16,487 bases of DNA, from contig JANNHO010000221.1 of NCBI GenBank assembly GCA_031404435.1, positions 1 through 16,487 on the forward strand, in the 5' to 3' direction. The stretch's first letter is position 1. Every line of letters begins with the position of its first letter. Source of the stretch: VFMC01 sp031404435 (lineage in GTDB: Bacteria; Actinomycetota; Acidimicrobiia; Acidimicrobiales; Ilumatobacteraceae). Shown one piece after another: positions 16,342-16,487 of the stretch. The notes under the pieces are model-generated. The model saw nothing but the letters and a program-made list of their open reading frames with translations, had not been told where the DNA came from and did no database searches. Position numbers and translations under genes: made by a program.

Positions 16342-16487
16342 TAGGACTCCAGCAGGCCAGTGTCATCAGTACATTCACTGAGGAATCACGGCAGGCCCGT
16401 CGGGCCCTGTGACCCATGACCGGCGACACGGCTCCGCTGTGCCTGGTACAACGTCGACATGGCACCCACCGCACTCACCGCAGTCAC
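16342..16487. other. Right-edge region upstream of the PKD gene, with a short GC hairpin
   Basis: These 146 bases should hold the promoter of the PKD-domain gene, but no convincing hexamer pair was found for it. A short hairpin GGCCC-N3-GGGCC lies at 16394-16406. A minus-strand frame is open from the window edge to a TGA at 16386-16388 (34 codons, no recognisable similarity), which could be the end of a gene beyond the edge. Confidence 0.4.
16459..16487 (+). CDS. Possible first codons of a gene running off the right edge
   Basis: An ATG at 16459 opens a frame (MAPTALTAV) to the window end. TACAAC at 16447-16452 ends 6 bases before it and GCGACA lies 18 bp further upstream, which would fit a leaderless actinobacterial gene divergent from the PKD gene. 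With nine codons the product cannot be recognised, and chance is a real alternative. Confidence 0.25.

Noticed and set aside
13873..16344. 823-codon plus-strand frame opposite the PKD gene
   Set aside because: It is the antisense shadow of the PKD/SGNH protein; the minus-strand frame has repeated WGDG motifs, a signal peptide and SGNH blocks, while the plus frame has none.

Overview
The window is high-GC bacterial DNA with dense, overlapping genes. The presumed F420-dependent luciferase-type oxidoreductase, the large ATP-binding LuxR (LAL) regulator, GTG/TTG starts and apparently leaderless promoters all point to an actinobacterium. An Acidimicrobiia-like lineage is possible, but that is inference; nothing in the sequence fixes the taxon.

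The core, about 220-9830 on the minus strand, is a pyrimidine (or related cyclic amide) salvage and catabolism locus. In transcription order it reads: beta-ureidopropionase-type nitrilase (8982-9830); a VapBC-type toxin-antitoxin pair (8276-8930); dihydropyrimidinase (6716-8164); CoA-acylating (methyl)malonate-semialdehyde dehydrogenase (5188-6675); a luciferase-like F420-type oxidoreductase (4146-5177); then an ABC importer made of permease, ATPase, permease and an NMT1/THI5-like binding lipoprotein (222-4149). The genes from the oxidoreductase to the second permease are joined by 4-base stop/start overlaps. A strong hairpin (168-197) follows the lipoprotein gene, and after it comes the start of an EamA/DMT permease that runs off the left edge.

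The inferred pathway is: importer brings in the substrate, dihydropyrimidinase opens the ring, the nitrilase releases NH3 and CO2, and the semialdehyde dehydrogenase makes acetyl-CoA or propionyl-CoA. Two expected steps are missing from the window: the pyrimidine reductase (dihydropyrimidine dehydrogenase) and the beta-alanine/3-aminoisobutyrate transaminase. The luciferase-like enzyme has no assigned step and is the most interesting candidate for a non-classical one.

The two hydrolase genes, about 1.6 kb apart, carry the same promoter (TTGTCR-N17-TACGMT), including an identical 10-base block around the -10. The dihydropyrimidinase promoter also has three ACAAT/ATTGT half-sites spaced exactly 11 bp apart. 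A LAL regulator (9885-12824, plus strand) is divergent from the nitrilase with only 54 bp between start codons and is the obvious candidate controller.

The right part (12847-16341, minus) is one long gene for an exported SGNH-hydrolase protein with three PKD domains and a helical tail, convergent with the regulator and separated from it by a small hairpin. The last 146 bases hold its upstream region and perhaps the first codons of another gene.
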